From Ilex aquifolium (Eukaryota > Streptophyta > Magnoliopsida > Aquifoliales > Aquifoliaceae), in assembly GCA_951799425.1 (NCBI GenBank), contig OX637402.1, positions 25,165,492-25,229,491 on the forward strand: a stretch of 64,000 nt of DNA, in the 5' to 3' direction. The translations under genes and the position numbers were made by a program. A model generated the notes under the pieces. It saw only the letters and a list, made by a program, of their open reading frames with translations, was not told the origin of the DNA and searched no databases. Of the stretch, positions 10,701 through 21,147 are shown piece after piece. Numbering within the stretch: position 1 is the stretch's first letter; every line of letters begins with the position of its first letter.

Positions 10701-13391
10701 TCATTGCTTTAACAATTCATCTAAGGAAGTCTTAAAATAAGTCATTTGAACCTATCTACAAGCAATCGCCTGAGAACTGTTTATCGATTGAGGTATTTCT
10801 GTCAATCGCAATAGATTTTAGAGTTACAAACTGCCAAGGATACAAGCAAATCTATGAGCTCCTCTTCTTCTTAATTTTTTTTGAATAGGTATATCTACGA
10901 TTTCTTCACTAGTAGGAGGTTTAGCACTGTAAGCATTCTCATGTGATTACATTTGAGGGACATTCTTTGACAACGTATGAGATTAAAATAACACAAATTA
11001 TAAACTTAGAGGACAAAAAATGAGACACATTATAAACTTGAGAGACTAAATAGACCTCAAGTGTGGTCATGTGAGACACACATGAATACATTCTCTAGTT
11101 AATTTAAACTGCAGTTTTTAAACGAAGCAATGTGATATAAATTAAAAACTTAAGCGATTAAAATGACACAATTAAAAGAATGAGAACTAAAGTGACACAA
11201 ATTAAAAACTAAAATAACTATAACAATAAAATTGAAAGAACGAGAACATTTTACCCTAGTAAAAATTATACAGCAACTAAACTTACATAGATAAACCTTA
11301 ATCAACTGATCGACTAACTGATTGGCAACGCAAGGAACCCCATGGTACCCCTTGGGGCAGATACATGTATAGCTCCCTACCGTATTATTACAGACTTCTG
11401 GGAAACGACATGGACTTGAATTTTTACATTCATCTATGTCTGCAAAACAAGTATGAGAGAAATGAATTTAAGCACCAGTTGTAGTGGGGGTGAGCGGTGA
11501 TAGTGATGGTGGGCGGCAGTTGTGGTGGTAGGAGATTGTAATAGTTGTGGTGGGTGGCGACAACCGTGGTGATGGTGACAGTCGTGGGTGGCAACGGTGA
11601 TGGTGGTTAATGGTGGTAGGGCAATTGCGATGGTGGGCGATGATGATGGTGATGATGGGTGACGACAGGTGCATTTGGACGACTTTGTGATAGGTGGTGG
11701 TGGTCATTTTGGGGGCATAGCCTAGAGGCTTAGGTTCCAGAGGCGGTCGATAGGTAGGCAAGCCCATCATGTTTAATACACTTTACTTGTCAAAAGAGAA
11801 CCAGGTCAGAAAAAAAAGTCAATTGTCAACGCCTACGTTGATCATTGCTTTGACCTTTCAAATATGAATGTATGTGTGATAGAGGTAGGTAACAGTGGGT
11901 GGTGGCAATGGTGGACAATGGCGGACGGTGGTGGTTGGTAGTGGTAGGTGTGGTGGGGGTAGGTGACAGTGAGTGGTGGATAACGATGGTAGTGGTGGGT
12001 GCTAATGGTAGTGGGATTATGGTGGTGATGATAATAAATATAAGAATAATATGACAATGGTGGTAGTTGGTGACGGTAGACGACGGTGGTAGCAATCGGT
12101 AATAGATAACGATGGTGGTGGTGGGGTTGGGGGAAGTAGCGGTGGTGGCAGCAGTGGCGTCGATGGTGGTGGTGGGGTAGTGGCGGAGACGGTGATGGTT
12201 GTGGTGTGGCGGTTATGGTGGTAGTGTGATTGTCTTGGGGGTGGTAATGGTTGGGGTCATAACGAGACAGTGGCGGTAGCGGTGGTGATGGTGGTGGTGG
12301 TAGCTGGGTGGTAGGGGTGGTGAGGCAGTAGGGGTGGTGGTAATGGTGGTGGGGGCAGTAGTGGTAGTGGTGATGGTGGTGGTGGGGCGGTAATAGTGAT
12401 GGTTATGGGTGTGGTGGAGGTGGTGGGATATTGACAGTGGTGGTGGCTGCGGCGATAGTAGTGGTGGTTAACAGTGGTGGTGGGGCTGCGACGGTGGTGG
12501 TAGCGGTGGTGTAATATGGTGGTGGGTGGTGACGATGGTGGTGGTGGGCGACGACAGATGCTTCTGGGTGATAGTGTGATGGGTGGTGGTGAATGACGGT
12601 GGTGGTGATGGTGGTAGGTGTGGTGAGGGTGGGTGACAGAGGGTGGCGGCAGTGGTGGGCGATGATGGGTGATGGTGGTTGGTAGTGGTGGGTGTGGGTG
12701 ACAGTGGCTGACGGCGATTGTGGGCAACGATGTGTGGTGGTGGGTTGTGGTAATGGGTGGCAGTGGGTGGTGGTGGGTGATGACAGTGGGCGACGGTGGT
12801 AGTAGGATGATGGTGGTAGTGGTAATAAATATAAGAATGAGATGACGATAATGGTGGGTGGTGGCAGTGGATGACGGTGGTAGCAATCGGTGGTGAGGAT
12901 GGGACATTGGGGTGGGGGTGGTGGTGGGACAGTGGTGGTGGTGGGGTGGCAGTGGCGGTGTGGCGGTGTGGCGGTGGTGGTAGTGAAGATTGTGGTGGTG
13001 GTGGGGTGGTGATAGTGGTGGTGGCGGCGAAGGTGGTGATGGGGGTGGCGACAACGACGACGGCGGTTGTGGTAATGGTGGTGGTGGTGGCAGTGGTAGT
13101 GGTGGTGGCGGTGGCAGTGACGGTGGTTGTTGTGGCCGAGGTGGTGGCGGTAGGAGTGAGGATGGGAGTAGTTGTGGTGGTGGTAGTGGTGGGGTGGTGG
13201 GGCGATTCCAAATACTATTTTTTTTTTAAATACTTATGAGAAGTTATAAGTCCTACAAGCACTTTTAAAAAGTCACCCCAAATACACTGTTAATATTAAT
13301 CGTCAGATTAAATTTAAAATAAAATTTTAAGAGATCTGAACTGCGAAAAGAAAAATCATTTTGTTTATTTTTTGATATTTGAATTGTATTG

Positions 13392-13456
<65 letters not shown>

Positions 13457-16144
13457 CAATTAAAATCAGATTCTATGCTTTATTAATATTTGAAGCCCAA
13501 AAAAAAAAAAAAGACCTAGTATTTGACTAAAAAAATCTAAAAAAAGATTATAATTACTCTTTTTCTTTTACTAAAATAATCTATTCTTAGTGTATAAGAG
13601 CATCTCCAAGAGAATATGTTAAACTCCAAAATAGTTAAAATTTAGCTATTCAAAGACAAAAAACATGCTCTAACAGAAGATGTTCATAGTAGGTAAAATA
13701 TATTTTTGCTACAGTGACACTCTATATTTAGAGTAATACTGTAGCATTATTTTTAAATAGTTTATAATATATTTTCTCTCTTCTTGTCATTTCTCACATT
13801 TCTTGTCCACTCTTTGTCTTTTCCTCTATTTTTCTCTCTCTTCATTTAATAGTCTCAACAAAGGTACAAAATATGAGAAATAATATTTAAAAGTAATTAA
13901 AATATAAAAATATATTAGAGTATGTATTGAAAAAATGAGTTAGTAAAATAGAAAAAGTACACTCACTTTTGAATAACTAAAATATAAAACCTTGCTGAAG
14001 ATACTCTAAATTTTAGAGAGCTGAAAAGTCCCATCAACCCGCTCGTGTGTGTATGTGCGGTACTCAAATATCATATTTTCTGACTATCTATATAATAAAG
14101 TATCTTACAATTCAAATCTCAAAAGATAAACAAAATGACTTTTGCTATTCGCGGTTGAGATTGTTTTAAATTTTACTTTAAAGTTAATCTAACGGCTAAT
14201 ATTAATACTATATATTTAATAGGAAAAATAGATCCCTAAGGGTATGTTTGGAGTGACTTTTTAAAAGTACTTCTATAAATTATTTTTCACAAGTACTTTA
14301 AAAAAAAAATTGTGTTTGAAACCGCCCCACCATTACCTCTACCACCACCACCGCCGCCGCCATCACCACCACTATTACCCCCGTCGCCACCACCACCAAA
14401 GCCACAACCCCCACCACCACCGCCGTCGCCGCCACCACCATCGACGCCGCCGTCACCACCACCGTCGCCGCCACCACCACCACTACCGCGGCCACCACCA
14501 CCACCACTGTTGTCGCCACCACCACCACCACCGTCACTGCCGCCGCCGCCACCACCACTACCGCCGCCGCCGCCACCACCACCACCACTACCCCCACCGT
14601 CATCACCACCACCACTACCGCTACTGTCGCCGCCACCACCCCACCCCCACCTCCACCCCCACCACCGCCGCCACCATCATCGTCACTCAAAACTCACCAC
14701 CACCATCACCATTTTCACCCACGACTGCTACTACCACCACGATCATCGCCTTACCCACCACAACCATCACCGTTTCTCACCATCACCATTGTCATCCACC
14801 ACCGCTCACCCCCACTACAATCGATACTTAAATTTTTTTATCTCTCCTCTATGTTTGCAATTTGATTTTGGGTGTGAATACAAATATGTTGACCTTTTTT
14901 TTATTACTCCGTGCATTCAGGTACGGGAAATAACTAGTGATCTTAAATTAGATACGAATATTCTATGATTTTTTGAAAGTCTTCATTGTGTACAATATAT
15001 TACTGAAATTATTTGCAATAGTTTATTTTGTCGAAAGAAATTTCTATGACTTAAAATTGATAAAATCATAATTAGATCGATTACATCGCAAAATGATTAA
15101 TTAGATTAATCACATTGCAATTAAAAAGAAAAATAGGTTAGAAAAAATTTAAATATAAAAGGCAAGATGAATAATTGTTAATTAAAAATATAAAATGCTT
15201 CATCAAATTATCTTGAGACGGTTCGGAACATTGAGAAAGATCATACCTTGGCAACCATTGGGGAGGTATGGGTTACCTTGGTACCCATCGGAGCAGTTAC
15301 AGATATACCCAGAACCCTTGACGGGAGGTAGAGTAGTACAGTTGCTATTAACGGCTTTACATGCATAAGTATCCATGTCCGTTTGAGCCACTTCACAGGT
15401 TTGATTTCCAATAGACCAATCAAGCACCAGAGGAAGCTTTTCTTGGTCAGCTAGGTCTTGAAAAGAGTTTGTGGAGAAGATGAATTCACTTTCTTTGACG
15501 ACAAAGGCATAGCTGCATAGATTGAAGTCCAATACGTTTGTATGATTGTAATAGCTACTTAAAGTCAAATCAAAGCTCCACAGCCCTTCAGGAATCGAAA
15601 TTTGACAACAGCCGGCGCCGGAACAGGAATCTCCGTCGACACTATCTTTCTGGTCACATATTGACATGCAGCCGGCGGTGTAACGCCGGTCACCTATGGA
15701 GCCATGAACAATGGCGTAAGTGTCACAACCAACTGCTGTGAACTTATTTGCTGTGTTTGAGACGGTGAATTTGGACAAGTTGATGGAGGGTTCGAAATTG
15801 GACAGTGGCTTCCCCTGCTGATTATAACAGTCATAGCTTACATACTTCAAGATTTGTATCTGACCTTGATCCAGAAATATGTCTGTAACATTTATATTAC
15901 TACTCCCTAAAAAGGCTTTTGGGGGGTTGAAAGAAACGTTACAATTGATGAAAAAGTCTTCGTCTATATAGCAACCTTTGCTCGTGCCGAATGGGTACGG
16001 GATTCTGACATTCCCACAATGATCATCGCAGCCGGGTTTGGCCATAACTGTTGTCGTTGGATTAGCAGTGGATGATGATGTCGGGGATAACACCAATATT
16101 GCAAGTGTGAGTTGCGCTAGCATCGCATAAAACCACCGCATCAT
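7743..16144 (-). CDS. Wall-associated receptor kinase-like protein (3 exons)
   Basis: Exons are 16144-15247, 11439-11287 and 8932-7743, all joined in phase 1 at GT..AG sites (donors GTATGA and GTAAGT), giving a 746-residue protein, normal for the family. Domains in order: signal peptide (about 1-27), cysteine-rich galacturonan-binding WAK region starting [15 protein letters not shown] (from residue 39), a first EGF-like module ending NPYLPNGCQ, a calcium-binding EGF module starting [11 protein letters not shown] (from 300, the whole of exon 2), one membrane helix [17 protein letters not shown] (about 353-369) and a Ser/Thr kinase. Kinase residues seen: GRGGFG loop (427-432), Lys in VAIKK (448), HRD (543-545), DFG (563-565) and DPE. 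It is an RD kinase with all key residues. The family sits in the plasma membrane, contacts pectin and signals in growth or defence. The upstream in-frame ATG at 16276 gives no signal peptide, so the ATG at 16144 is preferred. The introns are 3.8 and 2.35 kb and full of transposons. Confidence 0.93.
10320..10900. repeat. Possible LTR-like remnant in WAKL intron 2
   Basis: Intron 2 of the WAK-like gene contains a segment with a TATAAATGGAGG box near 10490, a leader-like stretch after it and AATAAATGAA near 10660, the order of a retrotransposon LTR. No target duplication or matching second LTR was found. The rest of intron 2 (8933-11286) is AT-rich with nothing else recognised. Confidence 0.3.
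11455..13455 (-). mobile_element. Helitron copy C, inverted, with expanded GGN tract
   Basis: Read on the minus strand, 13390 down to 13200 aligns with the 5' part of Helitrons A and B: shared words include 'tacaattcaaat', 'ataaacaaaatga', 'ttttaaa' and 'taatattaac', then 'atagtatttg' before a CCN-rich tract. The tract (about 11470-13200, GGT/GGTGA-rich on +) is roughly four times longer than in A. It contains internal duplications: the words 'aataaatataagaat' and 'ggtggtagcaatcggt' recur about 780 bp apart, near 12030-12100 and 12810-12890. The 5' TC terminus has been overtaken by a (TA)n run. The 3' hairpin and CTAG end are missing; similarity fades near 11455, next to exon 2 of the WAK-like gene. 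About 11700-11880 is non-repetitive and not explained. Confidence 0.6.
13396..13453. repeat. (TA)n microsatellite
   Basis: About 58 bp of nearly pure TA at the 5' edge of Helitron copy C. It probably expanded from the TCTATATAATA start seen in the other two copies. Confidence 0.85.
13598..14006. mobile_element. Tourist-like MITE (PIF/Harbinger type)
   Basis: The ends GAGCATCTCCAAGAG and, on the reverse strand, GAGTATCTTCAGCAAGG form imperfect inverted repeats. They are flanked by TAA on both sides (13595-13597 and 14007-14009), the 3-bp target typical of PIF/Harbinger MITEs. No coding capacity. It lies in intron 1 of the WAK-like gene between two Helitrons. Confidence 0.65.
14087..14937 (+). 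mobile_element. Helitron copy A, non-autonomous
   Basis: Starts TCTATATAATAAAG immediately after an A, and ends CTAG immediately before a T, the Helitron rule of insertion between A and T. The 3' end carries a 6-bp stem CCGTGC / GTACGG (one G-T pair) 8 nt before CTAG. A near-copy with the same ends is at 50263-50760. The middle (about 14330-14820) is a CCACCACCG-type tract that gives long but meaningless His- or Pro-rich frames. No Rep/helicase is encoded. It sits in intron 1 of the WAK-like gene. Confidence 0.82.
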
Positions 16145-16236
16145 CACTGGTTTTGTTTTTTCGGGTGGTGAATTTCTGTGTGCAGATTGCTGAACATGCT
16201 GTTTTGCTCTGGTCCTTTTTGTAGGCACTCTAGTTC

Positions 16237-16395
16237 CCAGAGGCCGGCGACTACAAGGAGCAAACAAAAGATTCATCGGGTCTTACAAGTGGTGGCGAAG
16301 TTTCTTAAGACGTGGATCTAATTAAAGTCCTTTTCCTTTCCAAGTAGGGATATCGAGAGGTTGACAAAACTGCCCCAAAAATGTTTTCAATGAGT
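16237..16395 (-). promoter_or_regulatory. Upstream block of the WAK-like gene, conserved in local relics
   Basis: This segment, about 90-250 bp upstream of the preferred start codon, is the best preserved piece shared with relics at 1480-1640, and more loosely with 44400-44590 and 46795-46960. Its retention in duplicated blocks without the coding exons suggests it marks the 5' end (promoter or leader) of an ancestral WAK-like gene. No clear TATA box is picked out. Confidence 0.35.
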
Positions 16396-16403
16396 AATGT
16401 TAG

Positions 16404-17057
16404 CATGGTTCTAAATAACGGTAATGACGTAACGGACGCGAGGACCGTGAAACGGACGTTATGTAACGGTAACAGAAATTGGAGACGTAATTTTTTTTTT
16501 TTTCAATTCACACTCCCCTAAAATAAGATTGTTTGTGTTTCAACTATAAAATAATGCAAACATAGGTTTTTAGTGATTTTGTTGCACCATTTAAACATGA
16601 TATTGGCTTCTTGAAAAGATGTAATCCTATGAAATTCTTGTTTTTTTTCTTCTCCCCGAACCCCCCTCTAGAAAACCTTCCTACCAGTACTCGGCTCCAA
16701 GCCTCCAACAACAGTTGACGGCATGGCTTCCTCTGGGATGAAATCAGAGAGCGACGGGCTCTCCAAAGGCGATTTTGTGGTCCTCTTCAAGCGTAACAAG
16801 CCTTCTAGGATAGTGTTTCTCTTGCCCTCGTCGTCCGTGAAGCTGAGCAACCGAATTTGAAGAGGGAATTTGGTACTCTAATCTAAATTCACATGGCTCT
16901 TCGGATTGTAATGGTTCAATTAAATTCAGATCGTCCGTTACGGGCCGTTGCTCTACCAGCCGTTACGACTGTGAAAAATATTCTGGAAGCAAAATGGAAT
17001 GTAACGGGATCGCCACCTCTCGTTACCGTTACATAACAGCCGATTTTCAAAACTATG
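16404..17057. mobile_element. MITE with TAACGG-rich inverted ends
   Basis: Left end CATGGTTCTAAATAACGGTA; right end on the reverse strand CATAGTTTTGAAAATCGGCT. Both are followed by repeated GTAACGG words. Flanking 8-mers AATGTTAG and AAGTCTAG match at 5 of 8, a weak target duplication. The centre has a poly-T run and a short minus frame with no known relative. It lies about 260 bp upstream of the WAK-like start codon, so it may affect that promoter. Confidence 0.5.
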
Positions 17058-19255
17058 AAGTCTAGACAAACTTAAAATTCAGATTCGATGACATGGCTGC
17101 TGACTAGTACATGCCATGTCATCAGCTCCTCCATGCCCCCTTTCTGTTAAAAAAAAAAAGCAAAGCCTTCACAAGATAAGAAGTATAATTGGATCAAAGA
17201 CCCTTTGGTAATTGTTAGATGAAGACTAGGGGACCGAAATTTAACTTAAGTTAGTACTGTACCGAAATTTATAATTTTTTGAGGTAAAAGTTATAACTGA
17301 AAAATACATGATTCATTCTAAAATATTATGATCGACTATAGAAATTACAATTTTTAAAATTGAAATTAGACCTTTTAAAGGTGAAGTTACAACTGATTAT
17401 GTGATATTCATGATCAATCACAACTAAGGATTTACTTCAACCAGTTATAACTTAACATTTAATAGGTGTCAGTTAAAAAATTAGTAATTTTCAGTAAAAA
17501 AAAAAAAAAAATTCGGCACCGTAAAATTAGCCAAATTATTTTTTTCGGAAGATAAACTGTACCCATTCATTGAAAATATACAACTCAAAGGGCGAAGCTT
17601 ACATGACAGTATACAACACCTATTAGAATATGTGAAGTTAAAAGAATATGCTTCTGGATCCTTGAGTCTGGAATTCTAAGGAAAGTGATCGCCTTTGAGA
17701 TGTGTATCATTTAATATTGGCATACGATGTCTTCAATAATCCTGACTGAATAGATACAGACTAATTAAATAATATTTTATTTATGATGTAAATCATTTAA
17801 TATTGGCATACGATGTGTTCAACGCGCACAAAAAATTATCAGTAATGCTACACTGGGCTCTAAATTTGGCCAGTGTAGCATTACTGAAAAACCCCAAGTC
17901 AGCTACCATGTCATTTGGACTCTAAATTTGGTCAGCGTAACATTAGTGAAAAATTATTGTTCAGCCACTTGTAGCCTCTTTAGTTAATTTTTAGCTTCAA
18001 ACTACCTCACACATGACAAAGATTATTCAAAGTAGATTGAAAATTGATTTATCAAAGCCCAAATCCAATAATCACAACAACACCGGAAAATAACCCGATA
18101 TCAAAACAAAGAACAAGATGATATACAGTGAATAATACAATTAATATGTAAATCTCTTAAAAACAAATCAAGCTATTAAGACTACAGCATTACCACATAT
18201 CGAAATATTGAAATTGAGGAAGATATAATACAGTGTGAACCTCCAAAACTCATCCTTAGTACAAGATATTCTCTTATTCATGAAAATGTTTGCTGGGTGA
18301 GGTCATATCTTTGGGTGGCAAATAATACAAGGCTGAACTAAGAACAAAAAAATAGTGTTAGAATAAGAGAATCCACTTCTATACCATCCACATTCTTTAT
18401 TGCAAGTGGTTGTACTGCAACTAAAATTAATTCATAAACATGCAGTTTGGGCTGCATGAACATAAAACTTCATTGAACTACGTGTGAAACTCCAATTTCA
18501 TGAGGCATGTTTTATATGTTGGGGCGGAGCTAGAAAATCCAAAGGAAAATACAATATAGGATGTAAGGGAATCAAATTCAATTCAAAAAGATCAATAGTT
18601 TGTGTAGGCTATCTCAATGATCTACTGTTACAGTAAACTTTGAATAGTCAAGAGACAGTTTCTAAGAAATCAAGGTTCAAGGCTTTAGAAATCTGTATGT
18701 AGTTCTGTCACTCTGAATATGAAACAATTATAATAAACTCTTGTATTTAGTAATACAAGACTCGCCACCAGTAGCAAGATATTGGAGAGATAAGTGATAA
18801 GTAGTCTTATCCTTATTTTGCATATTTGAATTTTCTTGCTCACACCTTTGGTAGGTGACAATAGAAAAAAGGAAGAATTATGCAGTAGGATGATTTGAGG
18901 TGCTTCAACTTTATAGTTCAATCAACCAAAGTATACTATAGGCTGATGCACTAAACAATTGTTAAAAAACTCTAATAGCTATGTGCAGACACCATAGCAT
19001 AAAACGTGTGAGTGTACAGAACTAGAGAACCCCTTGTATAAAAAGTCATACTGATTTTTTTTTTTTACAAAAGGAATGCTACTACTTTGTTTTTACTTCA
19101 CATCCAAATATTGGTAACTAATGACATAGATGGTATCGACATACAAAATCTTAAAATTCATATAGTGATACAAACTGTTACACAAGCTAATAACGCTTAA
19201 AATAAAAAATGAATGACAGATATCAGTGGAATAACATAACAAAAAATACACTTAC
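17058..19255. other. AT-rich interval, no gene recognised
   Basis: No frame looks coding. A small foldback unit lies at 17827-17960. The rest is AT-rich sequence between the WAK-like gene and the exon split by the CACTA element. If the split gene continued leftward on the minus strand its later exons should be here, but I could not recognise any. Confidence 0.4.
17827..17960. mobile_element. Small foldback MITE
   Basis: CAGTAATGCTACACTGG (17840-17856) and its exact reverse complement (17870-17886) form a perfect 17-bp stem with a 13-nt loop. A second, looser inverted copy follows around 17925-17955 (CAGCGTAACATTAGTG). The layout is that of a small palindromic MITE; no protein is encoded. Confidence 0.5.
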
Positions 19256-19392
19256 GGTTGGTTCTGGAGTAGAGCGACACAGATTGTTTGCTTCAGATGA
19301 AGATAGTGAAGTGTAATAAAATGCCTAGATTGAATCAAATTCCAATTGGGAGTAATGGAATTGTTGAGGTTCAAATTGATTGTTGATATAGT
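19256..19392 (-). pseudogene. Downstream half of a host exon split by the CACTA insertion
   Basis: Removing the CACTA element and one AGT joins this piece to 32738-32860. On the minus strand the joined sequence runs from a CT-rich leader through an ATG at the junction (GCAATGACT) into an open frame of about 47 codons. The frame is rich in Asn, Thr, Leu and His and ends at a good donor, CAACC/GTAAGTG, at 19256/19255. This looks like a first exon, possibly an organelle-targeting leader, but no homology is recognised and later exons were not found. Confidence 0.35.
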
Positions 19393-19396
19393 CACT

Positions 19397-19980
19397 ACAA
19401 CAAAAATCGTTTTTTGCGACGATTTTTTTCGTCGCTAAAGTCAAAAAAATCGTCGCAAATTATTTTTTGCGACGTTTTTTTTTCGTCGCATGATCGTCGC
19501 AATAGCCTCGTCGCAGAAAGTATTTTGCGACGCAAATTTATTTTCATCGCAAAAAAAATAAATTGCGACATTTTTTTTTCGTCGCAAAAAGTAAAAAAAA
19601 CGTCGCAACAATCTATTCCACCAACGTAACAAAATAAAAAATAATAATTAAATTAATTTTTGCGACGTAAAAAATTCGTCGCTAATAATTTTTACATAAA
19701 TAAAAAATAATATTTTATTTAATTTTTTGCGACGTAAAAAAAACGTCGCTAATATTTTTAAAAAAAATAAAAATGTAAAAAATAATAATTAATTTAATTT
19801 TTAGCGACGTAAAAAAAACGTCGCAAATAATTTTTTACATAAATAAAAAATATAAAACATAATAATTTAATTAATTTTTAGCGACGGAAAAAAAGCGTCG
19901 CAAATAATTTTTTAAATAAAAAAAAATAATTGAATAAATACATTTGCGACGTAGAAAAATCGTCGCTAAAAAGTTCATTT
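19397..19980. repeat. Left subterminal repeat array of the CACTA element
   Basis: About a dozen short palindromic units of the type GCGACG-A/T-rich-CGTCGC, spaced by AT-rich linkers such as 'taaaaaataataattaa'. The motif matches the right-end array, as expected for sites bound by the element's own protein. Confidence 0.8.
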
Positions 19981-20089
19981 TTAAAAAAAATAACCATTTA
20001 TAAAAAATGGTATTTTAATAAAATTTGTCACCTGTACACCAATAATATCAGTATTAAAAATGGTATTCTAATAAAATTCAAAAAAAAAC

Positions 20090-20175
20090 ATTTTTTTTTT
20101 TTAAAGAAAGGAAAATTTTATTCCAAAAAATACATTTACAAGAAGCAAAGAACAACAGCTCTACAAAAAAAATAA
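20090..20175 (-). repeat. LINE 3'-end fragment
   Basis: A poly-T start followed by 'ttttattccaaaaaa' and 'tttacaagaagcaaa' repeats the first 80 bases of the LINE at 23611. It is therefore the poly(A) tail and 3' end of a second, very short member on the minus strand, lying just downstream of the Tubby-like fragment. Confidence 0.5.
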
Positions 20176-20229
20176 AATAGCTTTAATCATTCAAGATGGA
20201 TTAAACCATTTCTAATTACAAATTGGAAA

Positions 20230-20539
20230 TGTCATACTCCTGAATGACTCTTCAAGGGATGGGGGAAGGAGCTCGGGCTGGCCGGGGACAGAACCACCCG
20301 GCTCAAGGGCTGAGGTGGGAATTGAGTGCATAATGCAGTTCATCTTGCGTGGCCCTCTTGTGCCCAGCACATTTAGCTCATACGTGACTTGGGCAATATT
20401 GTAACTTCCAGTAGGAACTTTTGGAGAAACTTTTTTAGAGTAGAATTTACGACTTGTATGACCAGGAGGGGAAAGATAAGCACTGCTGCACGCAGGTTGT
20501 GTATCATAAATTAGGAACTTTGAGCCAAGAAAATTTGAC
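20230..20539 (-). pseudogene. Captured Tubby-like F-box protein exon
   Basis: From an acceptor TTTCAG/GTCAAA at 20540/20539 the reverse strand reads [55 protein letters not shown] and [20 protein letters not shown]. This is the characteristic stretch of plant Tubby-like proteins (typical [29 protein letters not shown]). Family members bind phosphoinositides through the Tubby domain and carry an N-terminal F-box; neither the F-box nor the rest of the Tubby barrel is here. The similarity stops after SFRSMTF and a stop follows. The exon is almost undamaged, which suggests recent capture by the CACTA element. Confidence 0.85.
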
Positions 20540-21129
20540 CTGAAACGAGAAAAAGATTCCAATGAAGCAGATGTCCTAATAATAGGTACAAAAAAACTAA
20601 TAAGATATTATCCATGAAGGCAACAATAGGATACCACTTACCCAAAAAAAAAAACACAATAGGATACTAGCATCACACAATATTCTAAAACTAATACTGC
20701 CTTGCTCTCTAATTACCTGTACTGATCAATTTCTATAAAAGAAACAGATTTCATAAGTATTCATATCATGATTTTTTTTCTAAACAGTATAGATTCTGGA
20801 GCATTAGACAAGCATTAACAGCAAAGCCTAAGGGAGGATGAGAAAATAAAAATAACAAATGCATAACATAATGCGAAGCCAGAGGGTTCACCGAGGAGTT
20901 ATTGGAGGTACAAATTGTTAGCTAAAATACACCTGTAACCCATAAATTTAGACCCCTAATTCAATTAAGCCCTTAAACAAAATTCTTTCTCAATTTTGTT
21001 TCTTATAATTCAGCATTCTTTCAATGTACCCCTTCCATTTCTTTTCTAGGCAGGTGGAGGGTATAACAGTGGGGCTTATTGGAAACGTTCTGTAGGTGCT
21101 GGTGGGGGGCCAATTAGGCGGAAAAAAAA

Positions 21130-21147
21130 GGGGGGGGGGGGGGGGGG
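21130..21147 (+). repeat. Poly(G) run, 18 bases
   Basis: An uninterrupted run of 18 G on the + strand inside the CACTA element, in a stretch (20900-22070) with no recognised gene. A run of this length is rare in AT-rich plant DNA and may be an assembly or sequencing weak point. Confidence 0.8.

Noticed and set aside
11468..13239. Long frames rich in His/Pro/Thr (minus) or Gly/Val (plus), up to 265 residues
   Set aside because: They come from a GGT/CCA-type trinucleotide tract inside a Helitron. Several frames are open at once on both strands, and no domain is present.
13265..13459. Frame of alternating Tyr-Ile residues
   Set aside because: Direct translation of a (TA)n microsatellite.
14298..14968. 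Frames of 130-218 residues (His-, Pro- or Val-rich)
   Set aside because: Same trinucleotide tract in Helitron copy A; all frames are open because of the repeat, not because of coding selection.
15241..15741. Frames of 60 and 67 residues overlapping the first WAK-like exon
   Set aside because: Shadows of the extracellular-domain coding frame.
16145..16276. Use of the upstream ATG at 16276 as start of the WAK-like protein
   Set aside because: It would put 44 basic, non-hydrophobic residues before a good signal peptide. The ATG at 16144 starts directly with the signal peptide.
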